From the NCBI RefSeq assembly GCF_016584665.1, contig NZ_BBJB01000118.1, forward strand, positions 1 through 64,000: a stretch of DNA of 64,000 nucleotides. Reading direction: 5' to 3'. The notes beneath the pieces are model-generated. The model was not told the origin of the DNA, did no database searches, and worked only from the letters and a program-made list of their open reading frames with translations. This document shows, piece after piece, positions 61,540-64,000 of the stretch (the stretch's first letter is position 1; the number at the start of each line of letters is the position of its first letter). The DNA is from Pseudanabaena sp. lw0831. Lineage in GTDB: Bacteria; Cyanobacteriota; Cyanobacteriia; Pseudanabaenales; Pseudanabaenaceae. A program made the position numbers and the translations under genes.

Positions 61540-61794
61540 ATGGATTTCACCAATATTCTTGGATTTACGGCTGCATCTCTGACAACTATTGCTTTTTTGC
61601 CCCAAGTAATTAAGGTTTGGCGATCGCGATCGACTAAGGATATCTCTCTACCGATGTTGGTTACTTTTATTGCAGGGATCACGCTCTGGCTAATTTATGG
61701 CTTATTGGTTAATGCCGCGCCGATCTACCTTGCTAATGGGCTTACCTTGATTTTAAACCTACTGATTTTACGCTTTAAACTTAAATATGGATAA
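61540..61794 (+). CDS. SemiSWEET-type (MtN3/PQ-loop) transporter
   Basis: The 84-aa protein consists of three helices with the PQ motif FLPQVIKVWRSRSTKDISL, the unit that dimerises to form a sugar transporter. Sequence fits bacterial SemiSWEETs; the substrate, likely a small sugar, is not determined. A small hairpin follows the stop and separates it from the Z-ISO-like gene. Confidence 0.88.
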   Translation: MDFTNILGFTAASLTTIAFLPQVIKVWRSRSTKDISLPMLVTFIAGITLWLIYGLLVNAAPIYLANGLTLILNLLILRFKLKYG

Positions 61795-61797
61795 ACT

Positions 61798-61829
61798 AGT
61801 GAGGGCGGTGCTTTGCACCACCCTCACTA
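61798..61829. terminator. Hairpin after the SemiSWEET gene
   Basis: TAGTGAGGG and CCCTCACTA outer arms with a GGTGCTTTGCACC inner stem. It lies before the ATG at 61847, which rules out the longer reading frame starting at 61787. Confidence 0.6.
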
Positions 61830-61846
61830 AAGTTAATAGTTTTAAT

Positions 61847-62572
61847 ATGACCTCTCTTAGCGACTTCTTCTCGACTTATTTCAGCCATTTTGTAATGCTG
61901 GGTCTAATTTTGACCTTTGCGATCGCCCATAGTGGGCTTGCTGAATTACGGATGTGGGCTGAGGAGCGGATTGGAGCAAGGCTATATCGGGTAATTTTTG
62001 CACTAGTTAGCATTCCCCTTGCCGTAGTACTACTTATTTATTTCTTCAACCATCGTTATGACGGGGCGCAGTTGTGGAATGTGCAAGGAGTTACGGGCAT
62101 AAGGGAGTTTGTCTTGATTCTTTCAGCAATTTCCTTTCTTTTTCTCTATCCTGCTACGTTTAACTTGAATGAAGTTGCCGCGATCAAAAAACCAGAGGTA
62201 CATTTATTTGAAACGGGAATCATTCGTATTTGTCGCCATCCACAGATGATTGGTCAATGCCTTTGGGGCATAGCTCATGCTCTTTGGTTAGGAACCTCTT
62301 TTACATTGGTAACAGCGATCGCTTTGGTTGTTTATCATTTATTCGCTGTATGGCATGGCGATCAGCGTTTGTTTAAGCGATATGGAGATGCCTTTTTGGC
62401 TGTGAAGGAGCGTACTTCAGTATTGCCATTTCTTGCGATCGCCCAAGGTCGTCAGCAATTAGTTTTAAAAGAATTTGTCCGCCCTGCTTATATCGGTGTT
62501 GCCATCACAATTGTTTTATTTAGATGGCTACATCCGATCGCAATTACTGCTTCTGCAAATGTAAATTGGTAA
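61847..62572 (+). CDS. NnrU-family protein, 15-cis-zeta-carotene isomerase-like (Z-ISO)
   Basis: The 241-aa integral membrane protein has about six helices and the NnrU/Z-ISO histidine motifs AIAHSGLAELR, ICRHPQMIGQCLWGIAHALW and FAVWHGDQRLFKRYG. In plants and cyanobacteria, heme-binding Z-ISO isomerises 9,15,9'-tri-cis-zeta-carotene, with His ligands. Identity with Z-ISO is probable but NnrU paralogues exist. ATG at 61847 is chosen because earlier codons lie in a hairpin. Confidence 0.82.
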   Translation: MTSLSDFFSTYFSHFVMLGLILTFAIAHSGLAELRMWAEERIGARLYRVIFALVSIPLAVVLLIYFFNHRYDGAQLWNVQGVTGIREFVLILSAISFLFLYPATFNLNEVAAIKKPEVHLFETGIIRICRHPQMIGQCLWGIAHALWLGTSFTLVTAIALVVYHLFAVWHGDQRLFKRYGDAFLAVKERTSVLPFLAIAQGRQQLVLKEFVRPAYIGVAITIVLFRWLHPIAITASANVNW

Positions 62573-62577
62573 AATAC

Positions 62578-62618
62578 TAAACAAAAAAGAGGGCGTAGAA
62601 CCCCCTCTTTTTTGTTTA
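62578..62618. terminator. Bidirectional terminator between Z-ISO-like gene and sasA
   Basis: TAAACAAAAAAGAGGG, loop, CCCTCTTTTTTGTTTA: A- and T-runs on each side allow termination of both convergent genes. Confidence 0.85.
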
Positions 62619-63728
62619 ATAAACGGGCAGCGTAAATCGAAAACAACTGCCTTTTTTGCCGATCGCGTCATCGACCCAGATATGACCATAGTGAGCGGTG
62701 ATAATGCGGCGACAGAGTGATAAGCCAATACCATAGCCATCTGCCTCGTCGTCGCGCTCTAGCCGATAGCGCTCCTCAAATACGCGATCGCGCATTTCTG
62801 CAGGAATCCCAGGTCCGTTGTCAGTAATGCTAACTTCAATCTTTTGGGCAGTGCGATGCATGACTGTTAGCTCGATTTTGCCGCCTTCGGGCGTGTATTT
62901 AGTAGCGTTGCCTAAGAGATTGATTAAAACTTGACGAATTTTTTCTTGATCGACATACACGGGTGGTAAATCGTTAGGAATATCCTTGACTAATTTTTGG
63001 TGCTTCCCCTCCAGACATTTGTGAAAGTAAAAATCGCTGATGACACTATGACAAAGTTGATCGAGTTGAATTTTTTGGCGTTGAGTACGAAATTTGGCAT
63101 TAGCCCCCCGTCCTGCTTCGAGAATGTCGGTAATCATGCTATCGGCATCACGCGCTTTGTTACGAGCATGTTTGAGCAGACGAGACACCATTTGTGGATC
63201 GATTTTGTCGCCGCTTTTTTCGATGGTGTCGATCGCTAATAAAATTGCGGTTAAAGGATTTCGCAGATCATGGGCGAGCATTCCTAACACGCGATCCTTA
63301 AAACGAATTTGCTCCTCAATCTCAGATTTTTCTTGTGACAGCCTAAACACATCATCAGCAAGACGTGCAACTTCATTCATATAGTCAATATTTTGAGCAA
63401 GTTCGGGTGGATGGTTAGTAGTTTTGTCTAATACTTGCTGTTTCCAAGTATCTAAACTGTTTTCTAGCTGTTTGAGTATGTTTTTCCCCGCGATCGTTTG
63501 TCTTGGTAAAGGTGATAATTTGAGCAAGGCTGGCGACATGACCACTTTAAATAGTTCGGCAAGTTGTGGCTGACTGGCGACATTAATAATTTGCAATTCG
63601 GATCGACAATCACTTTCACGTTGCAAAAAATCCTCCACATCCTTGACTAAATCTTTTGCCTTGGGGCGATCGTCAATAAATAGTAAGAGTTGTAGGGTTG
63701 ATTCAGGTAATGTTGGAATAGTCCTCAT
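62616..63728 (-). CDS. sasA: Circadian clock output histidine kinase SasA
   Basis: SasA receives timing from KaiC and phosphorylates RpaA. The N-terminal about 95 residues form a thioredoxin-like, KaiB-related domain (LQLLLFIDDRPKAKDLVKDV, INVASQPQLAELFKVVMSPAL). The HisKA box is LGMLAHDLRNPLTAI, and the ATPase part has NLLGNATKYTP, DNGPGIP and GYGIGLSLCRRI. The 370-aa length is typical. kaiABC is not in this window. Confidence 0.95.
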   Translation of the reverse strand: MRTIPTLPESTLQLLLFIDDRPKAKDLVKDVEDFLQRESDCRSELQIINVASQPQLAELFKVVMSPALLKLSPLPRQTIAGKNILKQLENSLDTWKQQVLDKTTNHPPELAQNIDYMNEVARLADDVFRLSQEKSEIEEQIRFKDRVLGMLAHDLRNPLTAILLAIDTIEKSGDKIDPQMVSRLLKHARNKARDADSMITDILEAGRGANAKFRTQRQKIQLDQLCHSVISDFYFHKCLEGKHQKLVKDIPNDLPPVYVDQEKIRQVLINLLGNATKYTPEGGKIELTVMHRTAQKIEVSITDNGPGIPAEMRDRVFEERYRLERDDEADGYGIGLSLCRRIITAHYGHIWVDDAIGKKGSCFRFTLPVY

Positions 63729-63788
63729 TAGTTTTCGGACTCGTAACGGATTTTTTAAGACATTCTTAATAATTATATTATTGTTTTC

Positions 63789-64000
63789 ATGCTTTTACCT
63801 CAACAGCGATGGCAGATTTTCTCTCCACAGTCAGATTTGTCACAAGAGATCGCTGATTCTACGGGACTTTCTCCCATAATTGCGCAGGTTTTGCTAAATC
63901 GCGGTATTAATACCCCTGAAGCTGCCAAAGTTTTTCTCGATCCCGAACTAGAAGATTTGCCCGATCCTAAACAAGAATTTCCTGACTTAATTAAGAGTAT
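63789..64000 (+). CDS. recJ: Single-stranded-DNA exonuclease RecJ, N-terminal part
   Basis: The frame from ATG 63789 runs off the window end after 70 codons. MLLPQQRWQIFSP, then LSPIIAQVLLNRGINTPEAAKVFLDP and LPDPKQEF, is the N-terminal region of RecJ. The catalytic DHH part lies outside. It is divergent from sasA. Confidence 0.88.
   Translation, partial: MLLPQQRWQIFSPQSDLSQEIADSTGLSPIIAQVLLNRGINTPEAAKVFLDPELEDLPDPKQEFPDLIKS

Noticed and set aside
1-64000. tRNA or rRNA genes
   Set aside because: No GGTTCGAATCC-type T-arm with a matching acceptor stem and no rRNA core sequence was found in the gaps by reading.
1-64000. GCGATCGC octamers as regulatory sites
   Set aside because: These are HIP1 sites, abundant throughout many cyanobacterial genomes, mostly inside genes, and not specific to any system here.

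Overview
The window is cyanobacterial chromosome. This is shown by ndhC-ndhK-ndhJ, ntcA, the clock kinase sasA, a heme oxygenase, a ferrochelatase carrying a chlorophyll-binding-like tail, an SLH/OprB outer-membrane porin, a Z-ISO/NnrU-type protein, and very dense GCGATCGC (HIP1) octamers. AT-rich intergenic DNA and many short palindromic elements would fit a Pseudanabaena-like filamentous lineage, but that placement is an inference. No rRNA, tRNA, CRISPR array or intact transposase was seen.

Layout: 0-3.7 kb carries a sugar/aminoglycoside-type kinase, an unknown protein and an ABC1/UbiB kinase. 4-10.8 kb holds a coiled-coil protein followed by the most interesting block: a large inner-membrane OmpA-type protein with a cytosolic longin/roadblock-like domain, a Rab-like small GTPase starting on the next base, and a PAS hybrid histidine kinase. 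10.8-16.4 kb is tetrapyrrole and NDH-1 territory (cobK, hemH, ho1, ndhCKJ). 16.6-28.9 kb is housekeeping (HAD phosphatase, tandem ComFB protein, pgl, asnS, guanine deaminase, RNase D-like exonuclease, hydrolase). 29-43 kb is more accessory: porin next to a secreted CHAT protease-like protein; an EVE/PUA-like + TPR + DUF3883 protein; aroH; a frameshifted hicA with hicB lying between a kinesin-light-chain TPR gene and a decayed TPR remnant; a K+/H+ antiporter; an SLH lipoprotein; an orphan HsdR-N-like nuclease domain. 43-64 kb returns to core genes (PHP phosphoesterase, carotenoid-type oxidoreductase, OmpR regulator, second tandem ComFB protein, yidD, aguB, truB, HNH protein, htpG, ftsQ-ftsZ, prs, ntcA, secG, coaE, SemiSWEET, Z-ISO-like, sasA, start of recJ).

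The gaps between genes are filled with at least five families of short palindromic repeats (roughly 50-110 bp, several with recognisable terminal inverted repeats) plus many perfect gene-end hairpins whose loops are GCGAAGC or GCTTTGC/GCAAAGC. No transposase is encoded here, so they look like non-autonomous (MITE-like) or REP-like elements. Several sit in promoters (two in the ntcA leader, a compound one before truB) or supply the end of a gene. All family assignments come from reading motifs; no database search was run.
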